Part shown: piece after piece, positions 1 to 6,441 of the stretch
Layout: each line of letters begins with the position of its first letter
Position numbering within the stretch: the first letter of the stretch is position 1
Source: Anaerolineae bacterium
Lineage (GTDB): Bacteria; Chloroflexota; Anaerolineae; B4-G1; SLSP01
DNA: 13,146 nucleotides
Assembly (NCBI GenBank): GCA_016934645.1
Contig: JAFGSL010000581.1
Span: 1-13,146, forward strand
Direction: 5' to 3'
Made by a program: the position numbers and the translations under genes
Notes under the pieces: model-generated
Told to the model about the DNA's origin: nothing
The model's input: only the letters and a program-made list of their open reading frames with translations
The model's database searches: none

Positions 1-149
1 CACCCCGGTTTGATGTTCTCCCACAAAAGCCGCGCCGCCATCGACACACCGCCGATATAAATCTTATACCATTCTTCGGGTTTCGTTTCGACCCAGGTCT
101 TCCGTGTCGTCAGATCGATGTGCAAAATTTTGCCGCTATAACCGTACAT
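1..149 (-). CDS. Aldehyde:ferredoxin oxidoreductase family protein, N-terminal fragment
   Basis: Only the first 49 codons are in the window; the gene runs off the left edge. The translation begins MYGYSGKILHIDLTTRK and continues to IGGVSMAARLLWENIKPG. This matches the N-terminal domain of tungsten/molybdenum bis-pterin aldehyde:ferredoxin oxidoreductases, which typically opens with a YGY-G-K-I-L-x-V-D-L-T strand and a GG-x-G/S loop that contacts the pterin. Members oxidise aldehydes to carboxylates and pass electrons to ferredoxin in the cytoplasm. The ATG at 149 is chosen because AGGAGG (162-157) lies 7 nt upstream; an overlapping ATG at 153 hits a stop after five codons. The upstream MoaD-like gene on the same strand supports the assignment, since such pairs are common. 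The substrate and the metal cannot be told from this fragment. The [4Fe-4S] ligands lie outside the window. Confidence 0.85.
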   Translation of the reverse strand, partial: MYGYSGKILHIDLTTRKTWVETKPEEWYKIYIGGVSMAARLLWENIKPG

Positions 150-187
150 GCATGTACCTCCTCTTCTAGGAATAAACCACAAAACCA

Positions 188-228
188 CGCTACTCTAAAC
201 GAGTGAAGAATGATCGTGAAGAGTAGCG
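188..228 (-). other. Intercistronic hairpin between moaD-like and AOR genes
   Basis: A perfect 9-bp inverted repeat (CGCTACTCT at 188-196, AGAGTAGCG at 220-228) encloses a 23-nt loop. It lies in the 104-nt gap between the two minus-strand genes. In the minus-strand RNA a moderately U-rich stretch follows (GGTTTTGTGGTTTATT). That resembles a weak attenuator or a processing/stability hairpin more than a full intrinsic terminator. It could set the ratio of the small carrier to the large enzyme. Function is inferred; the stem itself is seen. Confidence 0.5.
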
Positions 229-253
229 GTAAATTTACAACTCCGGGATATTT

Positions 254-538
254 TTAACCGCCAGCCAAAATTGACATGAGGATCAAACGATCGCCGTCAT
301 TGGGGACATCATCCATTTGTGTGGGTTGAATCATACGCCGCCCATTAAGATTGAGCATATTGGATGCCTGCAAAGTCTCACCGTCAGCCTGAATAATCTC
401 ACCGATCAATTTGGGGTACCGTTGACCTAAAAGGCGCACAATCTGGCGAAAAGTCGTTCCATCCTCAAGCTCAAGCGTCGTCTGCTTCACCCCGCTGACT
501 ATCCTAGCAATCCCCACAAATTCCATCGAAACTTGCAT
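254..538 (-). CDS. MoaD/ThiS-like sulfur carrier protein
   Basis: This encodes 94 residues with a beta-grasp (ubiquitin-like) sequence pattern ending in ILAGG. The terminal Gly-Gly is the hallmark of MoaD/ThiS proteins: it is adenylated by a MoeB/ThiF-type enzyme and converted to a thiocarboxylate that donates sulfur to molybdopterin or thiamine. The internal DGTTFRQIVRLLGQRYP and VPNDGDRLILM segments fit the family. The gene lies directly upstream of an AOR-type gene on the same strand, so a role in building the pterin dithiolene for that tungsten or molybdenum enzyme is likely (inference). An in-frame GTG exists at 550, but the ATG at 538 is preferred because GGGAG (548-544) lies 5 nt before it and the protein then has normal MoaD length. 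A thiamine role (ThiS) is less likely given the neighbour. Confidence 0.85.
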   Translation of the reverse strand: MQVSMEFVGIARIVSGVKQTTLELEDGTTFRQIVRLLGQRYPKLIGEIIQADGETLQASNMLNLNGRRMIQPTQMDDVPNDGDRLILMSILAGG

Positions 539-564
539 AACTTCTCCCACATTATAAACGTTTG

Positions 565-619
565 TACACCTACTAGGTGCAATCCGGTGCGTCTGCCAAC
601 AAATGTAGTGTTACACCTA
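565..619. repeat. TACACCTA direct repeats and CACCTA-C-TAGGTG palindrome (possible operator)
   Basis: TACACCTA occurs at 565-572 and again at 612-619. The first copy is part of a perfect 13-nt palindrome, CACCTACTAGGTG (567-579). The second overlaps the -10 of a candidate minus-strand promoter for the moaD-like gene. The arrangement fits a regulator binding site upstream of the MoaD/AOR operon. The repeats are seen; the regulator and its signal are unknown. Confidence 0.35.
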
Positions 620-635
620 TTTTAGCCAAAGTCAA
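608..635 (-). promoter_or_regulatory. Candidate sigma70-type promoter for the moaD-like gene
   Basis: On the minus strand, TTGACT (635-630) is separated by 16 nt from TAACAC (613-608). The -35 is good and the -10 is poor, so the site may need activation. It would give a leader of roughly 65 nt before the start at 538. Other weak candidates exist in the same region. Confidence 0.3.
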
Positions 636-721
636 ACGCAAAACGCCAATAGTGTATACAAACTCAACCTTAACACAACCCTATTGTCGTCCCTTTGAAA
701 TGGCTGTCAAGCAAACCCCCT

Positions 722-815
722 GGGTCCTATCATTCTCCTGATGCAATGCACCTCAGGTTTCTGCTGGCTCAAAATGCGGCCCAAAGGTCCTCGGCCGACA
801 AGAATGATAAGGCCC
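722..815. repeat. 94-bp imperfect inverted repeat upstream of the glycosyltransferase promoter
   Basis: The arm GGGTCCTATCATTCT (722-736) faces AGAATGATAAGGCCC (801-815). Fourteen of the 15 positions pair, counting one G-T wobble. Inside is a smaller CCTGA/TCAGG stem (738-742 and 754-758). No ORF or RNA gene explains it. Its size is close to that of the 97-98 bp palindromic elements elsewhere in the window, but its ends are not clearly the same, so I keep it separate. It occupies the middle of the 342-base gene-free stretch 539-880; the rest of that stretch holds only promoter-like sites. Confidence 0.55.
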
Positions 816-848
816 TGGACTGTATGCGGAATGCACTCGCGTTGGTGT

Positions 849-872
849 TATAATGACGTTATGTTAAGGAGG
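849..872 (+). promoter_or_regulatory. Extended -10 promoter and Shine-Dalgarno for the GT2 gene
   Basis: TATAAT at 849-854 is preceded by TGT (846-848), giving an extended -10. No good -35 is found at 16-18 nt spacing. AAGGAGG at 866-872 lies 8 nt before the ATG at 881. Transcription would start near 861, leaving a leader of about 20 nt. Confidence 0.55.
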
Positions 873-880
873 TTCGCACT

Positions 881-2350
881 ATGATGCCCCAAATTGTGGG
901 CTACCTTTACACCGCGGTCTTGATCGGACTTGCGCTATACGCCTTTCATATCGTGATCCTCGTCACGCTCTATCTCTGGCATCGTCGTGATCCGTTGCCC
1001 GAGACGCCGCGTCTTCCTGCAGCCGATCTGCCTATGGTAACGGTGCAAATTCCGCTGCGGAACGAACGCTACGTCGTGCAGCGAATTCTCACGGCGGTTG
1101 CAGCCTTCGATTGGCCGCGCGAGAGACTGGAGATCCAGGTCCTCGACGATTCTGATGACGATACCACCGCATTGGCACGCAGCGAGGTTGCGCGACTGCG
1201 AGCGCAAGGCTATAGCATCGTCCTGCTACACCGGCAACATCACAACGGACACAAAGCGGGGGCTCTCGCAGCGGGGCTGCAGAAAGCGCACGGCGAGTAC
1301 ATCGCTATCTTCGATGCAGACTTCGCGCCGATGCCTGACTTCCTGCAGCGGACGGTCCCCTACCTCGTACAGAATCCTGCACTAGGCCTGGTACAGGGAC
1401 GTTGGGGACACCTCAACGCCGAATACTCGCTGGTGACGCGCGCGCAAGCCCTGGCCCTGGACGCACATTTTACTGTGGAACATATCGCACGCAACCGCGC
1501 CGGTCTGCTGATGAACTTCAATGGTACAGGCGGTGTATGGCGACGGCGCGCCATCGAAGAAGTTGGCGGCTGGCAACACGACACAATCGCCGAGGACCTC
1601 GATTTAAGCTATCGCGCACAACTTGCCGGCTGGAAAATCCTTTATCTGCCCGACGTCATCTCACCGGCAGAACTACCACCGCTGGTGGCGGCGTTCAGGC
1701 AACAGCAATACCGCTGGGCAAAAGGCGCCACGCAGGTGCTGCGCAAATCTCTAGGGCCGCTTGTGACCTCGCCGCGCCTGGGCCTACTACAAAAGGTGAT
1801 GGCGCTGCTACACTTAAGCGGCTACTTCACGCAACCGCTTATTCTGACGTTGGTATTGCTTGTCGTGCCGATGGCCATCTACTCCCCGCGTCTACCGACA
1901 CTGGCGGTAGCGTTGGGGACGCTTACTATGCTTCCCCCGTTGCTTTATCTGATAGGGCAGGTTGCACTGTACCGGGATTGGCCGCGTCGCATTCTGGTCT
2001 ATCCGATTTTGATGCTGTTGGGCATCGGCATCAGTTGGAATACCACCCTCGGCGTGCTTGATGGGTTGTTTCACTGGGGTGGCGAGTTCAAACGCACGCC
2101 CAAATTTGAGTTGTATGGACGGCAAGGAAACTGGCGGGCTACAAAATATCGCGTCACGCTCGATCGGGCACTGCCGGGGGAAATCCTCATCAGCGTCTAT
2201 GCCCTTACGGCGCTGCTCCTGGCCTACGAGCTGCAACGCACCAACTTACTCCCCTTGAGCCTGATTTACCTGGCCGGGGAAACGTTTGTCATTTGGGGAG
2301 CTCTGCAACAACTCGGTCAGCACAAGGACAAAAAAAAACAGGGGCGGTAA
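881..2350 (+). CDS. Membrane family-2 glycosyltransferase, cellulose/mannan synthase-like
   Basis: This is a 489-residue processive-type glycosyltransferase. A membrane helix lies at about residues 8-33. The cytoplasmic GT-A domain follows, with LDDS (88-91), an HNGHKAGAL loop (121-129), the metal/UDP-binding DAD (145-147), NGTGGVWRR (214-222), the acceptor-site TIAEDLDLS with ED at 238-239, and a QxxRW motif ending at W279. About four or five C-terminal helices (roughly 305-475) would form the export channel. This D, DxD, ED, QxxRW order is that of cellulose, mannan and hyaluronan synthases, which add sugars from nucleotide donors and extrude the polymer. There is no PilZ domain, so no direct c-di-GMP site is visible. 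The start has AAGGAGG 8 nt upstream. The last codons (HKDKKKQGR) are encoded by a terminator that serves the opposite strand. The polymer cannot be named; beta-mannan or glucomannan-like synthases are close in style. Confidence 0.88.
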   Translation: MMPQIVGYLYTAVLIGLALYAFHIVILVTLYLWHRRDPLPETPRLPAADLPMVTVQIPLRNERYVVQRILTAVAAFDWPRERLEIQVLDDSDDDTTALARSEVARLRAQGYSIVLLHRQHHNGHKAGALAAGLQKAHGEYIAIFDADFAPMPDFLQRTVPYLVQNPALGLVQGRWGHLNAEYSLVTRAQALALDAHFTVEHIARNRAGLLMNFNGTGGVWRRRAIEEVGGWQHDTIAEDLDLSYRAQLAGWKILYLPDVISPAELPPLVAAFRQQQYRWAKGATQVLRKSLGPLVTSPRLGLLQKVMALLHLSGYFTQPLILTLVLLVVPMAIYSPRLPTLAVALGTLTMLPPLLYLIGQVALYRDWPRRILVYPILMLLGIGISWNTTLGVLDGLFHWGGEFKRTPKFELYGRQGNWRATKYRVTLDRALPGEILISVYALTALLLAYELQRTNLLPLSLIYLAGETFVIWGALQQLGQHKDKKKQGR

Positions 2351-2362
2351 ACGCCCCTGTTT
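2330..2362 (-). terminator. Strong intrinsic terminator for the minus-strand operon, embedded in the GT2 3' end
   Basis: AAACAGGGGCG (2336-2346) pairs perfectly with CGCCCCTGTTT (2352-2362) around a GTAAA loop: 11 bp. Read on the minus strand, the hairpin runs into an unbroken run of nine T (2338-2330), with two T of it in the stem. This is a textbook terminator for the bactofilin transcript. On the plus strand the run after the stem is only TTTCGTCTATT, so it may also stop GT2 transcription, less efficiently. The structure overlaps the last GT2 codons and its TAA stop (2348-2350). Confidence 0.85.
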
Positions 2363-2429
2363 CGTCTATTATCAGGTCTGCGCGAGAATGCGGCTGGTAG
2401 CCAGGCCAGAGCCTGACTAAAATAGCCGG

Positions 2430-2936
2430 CTACTTATCCAACTTTTCTTCGGGCATAACATCAACCACGGTGCCAGCTTGCGGCGTAGGTAGAGAATTAC
2501 TCGGTTTGGGCGGCTCGAGCTTCGGCGGTTGCAAATCCTGTGACATAAATGTCTGCCCACGAAGATACGCGCCCTCGTTGATCAACAAAGCCTTGAGGGT
2601 CAAATCGCCCCATACACGGCCGGTGTCAGCGATCTCCACCCGGTTGGCAATAACGTTCCCTTGCACTGCGCCAGCAATGGAAACGTTGTTGGCCTTGATT
2701 TCCGCGCGCACTTTCGCGCTCTCGGTAATCACCAGGTTCCCGGTGATCTCAATGGTGCCTTCGATAACACCATCAATGCGAAGATTGCCATCCCCCTGAA
2801 TGTCACCTTTGATATGAGTATTCGCTCCAATGGTCGATTCAATTGCTGGTTGCGCCATACGTCCTCCCCCAGTAATAGATTTAGCAACAGGTGTGACAGG
2901 TTCTTTTGACTTTCCTTTACCACCTAACCACGACAT
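2430..2936 (-). CDS. Bactofilin (polymer-forming cytoskeletal protein)
   Basis: This is a 168-residue protein. Residues about 33-132 form the bactofilin beta-helix: repeating short strands with glycines, for example IGANTHIKGDIQGDGNLRID and successive GxI/V turns. Flexible, proline-rich or charged tails sit on both sides (SKEPVTPVAK; PPKLEPPKPSNSLPTPQ). Bactofilins self-assemble without nucleotide into filaments on the inner face of the membrane and scaffold wall-modifying enzymes or polar structures. No membrane segment is present; the N-terminal MSWLGGKGKS may mediate membrane contact (inference). The start has AAGGAGG 5 nt upstream. It follows the DUF4446 gene by about 205 nt but has its own good promoter (3071-3044), and it ends in a strong terminator. 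The neighbouring glycosyltransferases suggest envelope work. Confidence 0.92.
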   Translation of the reverse strand: MSWLGGKGKSKEPVTPVAKSITGGGRMAQPAIESTIGANTHIKGDIQGDGNLRIDGVIEGTIEITGNLVITESAKVRAEIKANNVSIAGAVQGNVIANRVEIADTGRVWGDLTLKALLINEGAYLRGQTFMSQDLQPPKLEPPKPSNSLPTPQAGTVVDVMPEEKLDK

Positions 2937-2958
2937 CGATTCCTCCTTAACATAAGAT

Positions 2959-3028
2959 TAGACTTCATAGTCGTGAAATTCACTAAGGGGCTTCAGTGCC
3001 CACGGTCCTTATTTCTAACCGAAGTCTA
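2959..3028 (-). promoter_or_regulatory. Structured 5' leader of the bactofilin mRNA
   Basis: The roughly 100-nt leader contains nested complementary segments: TAGACTTC (2959-2966) with GAAGTCTA (3021-3028), TAAGG (2984-2988) with CCTTA (3007-3011), and GGGC (2988-2991) with GCCC (2998-3001). An 11-nt palindrome, GTGAAATTCAC (2973-2983), lies between. The outer stem ends 10 nt from the Shine-Dalgarno (2948-2942), so folding could affect translation. It matches no riboswitch class I recognise. Confidence 0.4.
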
Positions 3029-3043
3029 GCGCGACTTGTCTCA

Positions 3044-3071
3044 ATAATAACCAGAGATGGTGGTTTGTCAA
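3044..3071 (-). promoter_or_regulatory. Sigma70-type promoter of the bactofilin gene
   Basis: On the minus strand there is a perfect -35, TTGACA (3071-3066), a 16-nt spacer, and the -10 TATTAT (3049-3044). A second TTGACA (3084-3079) lies 13 bp upstream inside a GGTTTG/CAAACC inverted repeat. Transcription would start near 3037, giving a leader of about 100 nt. Confidence 0.7.
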
Positions 3072-3141
3072 CCATGTTTGTCAAACCGGGTTTGTAAGCG
3101 CGCTTTTCAGACGCCAGCTTCCTAGATGCATTCCCGATGAT

Positions 3142-3699
3142 CTAACTCGTGCCGGACGATACGTCCTCAGATGGTGCGGCAGCAGCTTGCGCACCATCGA
3201 ATGGCGCGCCATTGGATGGCGCCCCGTCGATCATTTGCCGTGCCCGCCCCAAAGCCTGCTGCTCCTCGGCACTCAGGCTGTAAGACGAACGCCACTGCGT
3301 CAACGGCTTGGTGTAGACACGCGTATCGTCGCGACGGTGCAAACCGCTGAGCATTGCTCCATTGCCGTGTGCATCCACCAGCGCCAGCGAAAAACTCTGA
3401 TCCCCGCCCACATTCTCGAAGGCGCTGTAGCGCACCACGCCATGTCCCTGGATTGTGTGCGGCAGAATATCCCCAAAGCGACGTAAAACCGCCTCCGCTT
3501 GGCCAAGACGCTTCTCCTGCCCATCCAGGCGAGCCAAAAACTGCACAATGGTTACCTGGTCGGCATCTTCAGCCAAAGCGATGATCTTCTGGTAGCGTTC
3601 TTCCATGGCCTTAAGACGCTTTTCTACCACATAAAGCCAATACGCCCCTACAAAAAGTAGGATCGTAGAGGCGATTACCCACAACACAAGTCCGGTCAT
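3142..3699 (-). CDS. DUF4446 family membrane protein
   Basis: This protein has 185 residues. One N-terminal membrane helix (about 3-24) is followed by a predicted coiled coil (about 26-75, KRLKAMEERYQKIIALAEDADQ and onward). The conserved C-terminal module comes next, with VRYSAFENVGGDQSFSLALVD (89-109), a glycine/asparagine turn, and DDTRVYTKPL then YSLSAEEQQAL (140-150). That ordered set is characteristic of DUF4446, whose biochemical role is not established. The last 30 residues are a low-complexity Gly/Ala/Pro tail (DGAPSNGAPFDGAQAAAAP) unlike the family core. An in-frame GTG at 3705 is rejected in favour of the ATG at 3699, because AGGAGG (3710-3705) lies 5 nt before it. It sits between a GT-C-type glycosyltransferase and a bactofilin on the same strand, suggesting an envelope role (inference). 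Confidence 0.85.
   Translation of the reverse strand: MTGLVLWVIASTILLFVGAYWLYVVEKRLKAMEERYQKIIALAEDADQVTIVQFLARLDGQEKRLGQAEAVLRRFGDILPHTIQGHGVVRYSAFENVGGDQSFSLALVDAHGNGAMLSGLHRRDDTRVYTKPLTQWRSSYSLSAEEQQALGRARQMIDGAPSNGAPFDGAQAAAAPSEDVSSGTS
3194..3219. repeat. 26-nt near-perfect palindrome inside the DUF4446 tail
   Basis: AATGGCGCGCCATT (3200-3213) is a perfect 14-nt palindrome. It is flanked by CCATC (3194-3198) and GATGG (3215-3219), so 24 of 26 positions are symmetric. It encodes part of the low-complexity DGAPSNGAPFDGA tail and probably explains that tail's quasi-repeat character. Confidence 0.6.
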
Positions 3700-3727
3700 A
3701 CACACCTCCTAAAACAGTCGGGTAGTC

Positions 3728-3859
3728 CTTAGGGGTTCGTAAAGTATAACTTCCCGAAAGGTTGTAGCCTCTCCAACCGCGCCACCGCAAGCCCAGGCGT
3801 GGGCGGGCACGGTCTAGAGACCGGCCCGAGCAGGTAATTGTTTCTTTACAAACCCTCAG
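3728..3859. mobile_element. Palindromic MITE-like element, copy A
   Basis: The left end CTTAGGGGTTCGTAAAG with ATAACTTCCCG matches, inverted, the right end GGTAATTG with TTTACAAACCCTCAG. The outermost CTTAG (3728-3732) and CTCAG (3855-3859) are in direct orientation, as expected for a target-site duplication with one change. The 132-nt element has a private middle with hairpins GGTTG/CAACC, GCCCA/TGGGC and GGTCT/AGACC. It lies 12 nt after the stop of the minus-strand glycosyltransferase gene and just upstream of the DUF4446 ribosome-binding site. It has no ORF and would need a transposase from elsewhere. Confidence 0.65.
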
Positions 3860-3871
3860 TTCTGTTAGTCT

Positions 3872-6250
3872 CTAGTCAACGAGAATAGAGCCGAGAATGA
3901 AACGGTCACCCGTCATCATCCCGTCAAGACTGAACTGCGGGATACGGCGGATGCTGCCCATCTCGTACATCCCCACCTCCAACCAATACTGGCCTGGAGG
4001 CATGTCCGCGGGGATGACCAGCCGGTAAGGATCAATCACCTGCTGGCCCTCCAACCACTTCGGAAACCACAAATACGAGGGGAAAGCGCCTCCCAGTGGC
4101 GTGTAATCGTGCCCAAGCCCAAGCGCGCCGTTCGCATCGATCAAGTGGATAAAGATCGTGATACTCGTCCGCGGACACGCCAGCACGTGCCACGTCAAGG
4201 TCAGGTGCAACGGCTGCCCGGCCTCGAGCGCTAACGGCTCCTGCCAAATCCCGTTACGTGTCGCCAAACCGGCTCTCGCACGGGCAGAACGCAACGCCAC
4301 GTCGTTGCCGATGTTGGTCAGTGACTGCTCCAAAACCCGCGCCTGCCGGGTAGCGCCGGCAGCGGGCAACACGGTGATATTGCCCAGTGGCAAAGCTGTT
4401 GCCCCGCCAGTGAACGGCAATTCGGCCACGCCGTCGGTCATGTCGGTGTAACCAAGTGTAAGCGGATAGGTTCCCGGTGACAAGGTATACGGGACATAAA
4501 TGTCGTAGCGCTCGACGATGATCTCACCAGGTAGCCAATCCGGCGTTAGGTGATGACTGTCCGTTGTCCAGCGCTGCACAACCGTGCCCAGACGCGCAAA
4601 CGGCATCAGAATGGCCGTAGACGTTGTCGCAGCTCGTGCGTAGAGCGTTACCGAAGTGACACCGCCCTGCACAACCTCAGATTCGGTCAGGTCATAGCCA
4701 AGCACTTCCAAGTTCCCATCAACCCACACATCGCGCAGCGGATACTGCGGCGTGACCGGCTCCAGCGCTGGTGGCTCCAGGACACGCCATAAGTCACCCT
4801 CAGGCCGCAGACGGAAGCCCAAATCCTGGATGTCGCGCCGGTAGTTGGTCAGATATACCGGACTGGCAGCGAGATTACCGAAAACGGCATCGGTCCACGA
4901 GAACGAGGTCGTGACGTACAGGGGACGCGCATCTGCTTCGTTAAGCGTCTCCCCGGCAACGTAAGTGCGATAGAAATATGGCGTGAGATGCTCCCAGTCG
5001 GAAGCCACCACGGCCCCTTCATGACGCCCGACGAAGCGTGCGAACAACCCATCCACAAAAGCGTCGGCGGCATCCCAGTCGCGCAGCGAAATGCGCGGGA
5101 AGGTATGAACCAACATCCCCACCGGGAGCACGAACAGCCCCACCACTACCACCCACATCCGCCATCCTGGCACACGCCGAGACACCGTCTCCACGAGCAA
5201 CAGCGCGCCCACGCCGAGCGGAAACGCCAGCGCCATAAAGGCGTGCAGCAAGTAAGCCATTTCGTCCTGCACCGAGTTGAGCGTAAAACCCAGATGGCCG
5301 AGCAAAAACAATCCCCAAAGCAGCGCCAGCCGGGGACGACGCGAGAGCAACCACGCGATCCCCAATCCAATCAAGAGCAGCAAGGGCCAGGCATACTGCA
5401 AACGCAGCAGCGTCCAGAACACGCGCAGTCGATTGAACTGATCCGCAAGCCCGAAATAGAACAGGTTACCCCGCAGGCCCTGGGCTGTTGCGTGACGGAA
5501 AAAGCCCGACCATGTGCGCATATCGGTCGGGCCGAAGGGGACAGCAGGACTACGCAGCGGAAAGTAGAGCCAGGGCAACAGGCCCGCCAAACCACACCCG
5601 ATGAACGGCAACAGTGTTCTCCATTGCGCCAGGATTTTCGGTCGCTGCACCAGAATGAAGAGTGCATAAGCGGGAAGTCCCCACACCGTGATGGGATGAT
5701 GCGTCACGCCGATACCGGCGAAAAAGGCGAAGGCGAACAACCAGCGGTCGTGGCCTTCACGGGACCAACGTAGCAGCAGCCATAACTGCGTCGCCGTGAT
5801 GGCAACGCTGAAGATATGCGCATTGGCGTGGATGCTGTGCTGCCAAAAGTCGGGGGCCACCGCCAACGCCAGACCGCCAATCAGCGCCGCTACCAGTAGC
5901 GAACGGCGATCGGTCTCCGACGCACTGTCTGAACGCACTTCGAAGATTATCAAGAAGACGCGACTTACCGTCCACGCGCCAGCGGCTCCGGCCAGGAGAT
6001 TAGTGCGGAAAGCAACATCCCCAACGAGGAAAAGACGTTGCCATACCCCCGCGACGAGGGTGTAAAAGGCGTAACCCGGCGGATGAGCAATGCCCCAAAT
6101 TGCAGGAATGAACTGGTACTCAGAAGGATCGCCGAAAATCGTGCCGCGCGCTGCCGTGAGGCTGTAGAGGAACCAGACGCCCAAGAAGAGCACCAACGCC
6201 GACCACCCTACCCAGTGGCGAGGTGCCGCTGCGTGGCGTGCCGTATCCAT
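3872..6250 (-). CDS. DUF2723 / GT-C-type membrane glycosyltransferase with extracytoplasmic C-terminal domains
   Basis: This is a 792-residue protein. The first ~400 residues are a multi-helix membrane domain of DUF2723 type. Its signature is IFGDPSEYQFIPAIWGIAHPPGY (38-60), which holds the acidic pair D41/E44 in the first outer loop, followed by GDVAFRTNLL (77-86) and VTHHP (182-186). GT-C enzymes of this kind use a lipid-phosphate sugar donor and act on the outer face of the membrane. The C-terminal ~390 residues are soluble and beta-rich, ending with a PPGQYWLEVGMYEMGSIRRIP-type sandwich strand; such domains are frequent in Chloroflexota relatives. A TTG at 6280 is possible, but the ATG at 6250 is chosen because a GGTGGGGG purine stretch sits just upstream. 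A good promoter lies at 6375-6348. The acceptor (protein, lipid or glycan) is unknown. Confidence 0.8.
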   Translation of the reverse strand: MDTARHAAAPRHWVGWSALVLFLGVWFLYSLTAARGTIFGDPSEYQFIPAIWGIAHPPGYAFYTLVAGVWQRLFLVGDVAFRTNLLAGAAGAWTVSRVFLIIFEVRSDSASETDRRSLLVAALIGGLALAVAPDFWQHSIHANAHIFSVAITATQLWLLLRWSREGHDRWLFAFAFFAGIGVTHHPITVWGLPAYALFILVQRPKILAQWRTLLPFIGCGLAGLLPWLYFPLRSPAVPFGPTDMRTWSGFFRHATAQGLRGNLFYFGLADQFNRLRVFWTLLRLQYAWPLLLLIGLGIAWLLSRRPRLALLWGLFLLGHLGFTLNSVQDEMAYLLHAFMALAFPLGVGALLLVETVSRRVPGWRMWVVVVGLFVLPVGMLVHTFPRISLRDWDAADAFVDGLFARFVGRHEGAVVASDWEHLTPYFYRTYVAGETLNEADARPLYVTTSFSWTDAVFGNLAASPVYLTNYRRDIQDLGFRLRPEGDLWRVLEPPALEPVTPQYPLRDVWVDGNLEVLGYDLTESEVVQGGVTSVTLYARAATTSTAILMPFARLGTVVQRWTTDSHHLTPDWLPGEIIVERYDIYVPYTLSPGTYPLTLGYTDMTDGVAELPFTGGATALPLGNITVLPAAGATRQARVLEQSLTNIGNDVALRSARARAGLATRNGIWQEPLALEAGQPLHLTLTWHVLACPRTSITIFIHLIDANGALGLGHDYTPLGGAFPSYLWFPKWLEGQQVIDPYRLVIPADMPPGQYWLEVGMYEMGSIRRIPQFSLDGMMTGDRFILGSILVD

Positions 6251-6313
6251 CAGTTTTCCCCCACCGCCCTTTTCCTGCAACCCGCCTCCCTCGTTTGTGG
6301 CACTGCATCAGAC

Positions 6314-6336
6314 GTGGACCATCTTCGATGGACCAC
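6314..6336 (-). promoter_or_regulatory. Leader hairpin of the DUF2723 mRNA
   Basis: In the minus-strand RNA, GTGG-U-CCAUC pairs with GAUGG-U-CCAC around a GAA loop: nine base pairs and one U-U mismatch. It starts about 5 nt after the predicted transcription start, so it would cap the 5' end. The same sequence also contains a TGGTCCA direct repeat. A protective or regulatory role is inferred. Confidence 0.4.
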
Positions 6337-6347
6337 CGAACGTGGGC

Positions 6348-6375
6348 ATTATAGCGCGTTTTCACCTTCTGTCGA
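6348..6375 (-). promoter_or_regulatory. Sigma70-type promoter of the DUF2723 gene
   Basis: On the minus strand there is TCGACA (6375-6370), a 16-nt spacer, and a perfect TATAAT (6353-6348). Transcription would begin near 6341, leaving a leader of about 90 nt. Confidence 0.65.
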
Positions 6376-6390
6376 ACTTCCTGTAGTAGC

Positions 6391-6425
6391 AATCAGCTTT
6401 CAGCCGTTAGCTATCAGCATCCAGT
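6391..6425. repeat. Degenerate heptamer tandem repeat (NNTYAGC)
   Basis: Four consecutive heptamers, AATCAGC, TTTCAGC, CGTTAGC and TATCAGC (6391-6418), are followed by a decayed unit, ATCCAGT. The array lies between two divergent promoters and directly upstream of the 17-bp hairpin. Short arrays of this ATCAGC type are familiar intergenic repeats in several bacterial phyla; no function is assigned. Confidence 0.5.
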
Positions 6426-6441
6426 CAAGTTGCTTTTAAGA

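Noticed and set aside
188..228. Molybdenum/tungsten cofactor riboswitch between the moaD-like and AOR genes
   Set aside because: The stem is single and the gap is only 104 nt, too simple for the multi-stem Moco element known upstream of moa operons.
4988..5773. 261-codon open frame on the plus strand
   Set aside because: It lies wholly antisense to the DUF2723 gene. Its translation is rich in Gln, His, Pro and Arg with no domain, as expected for a shadow frame in GC-rich DNA.
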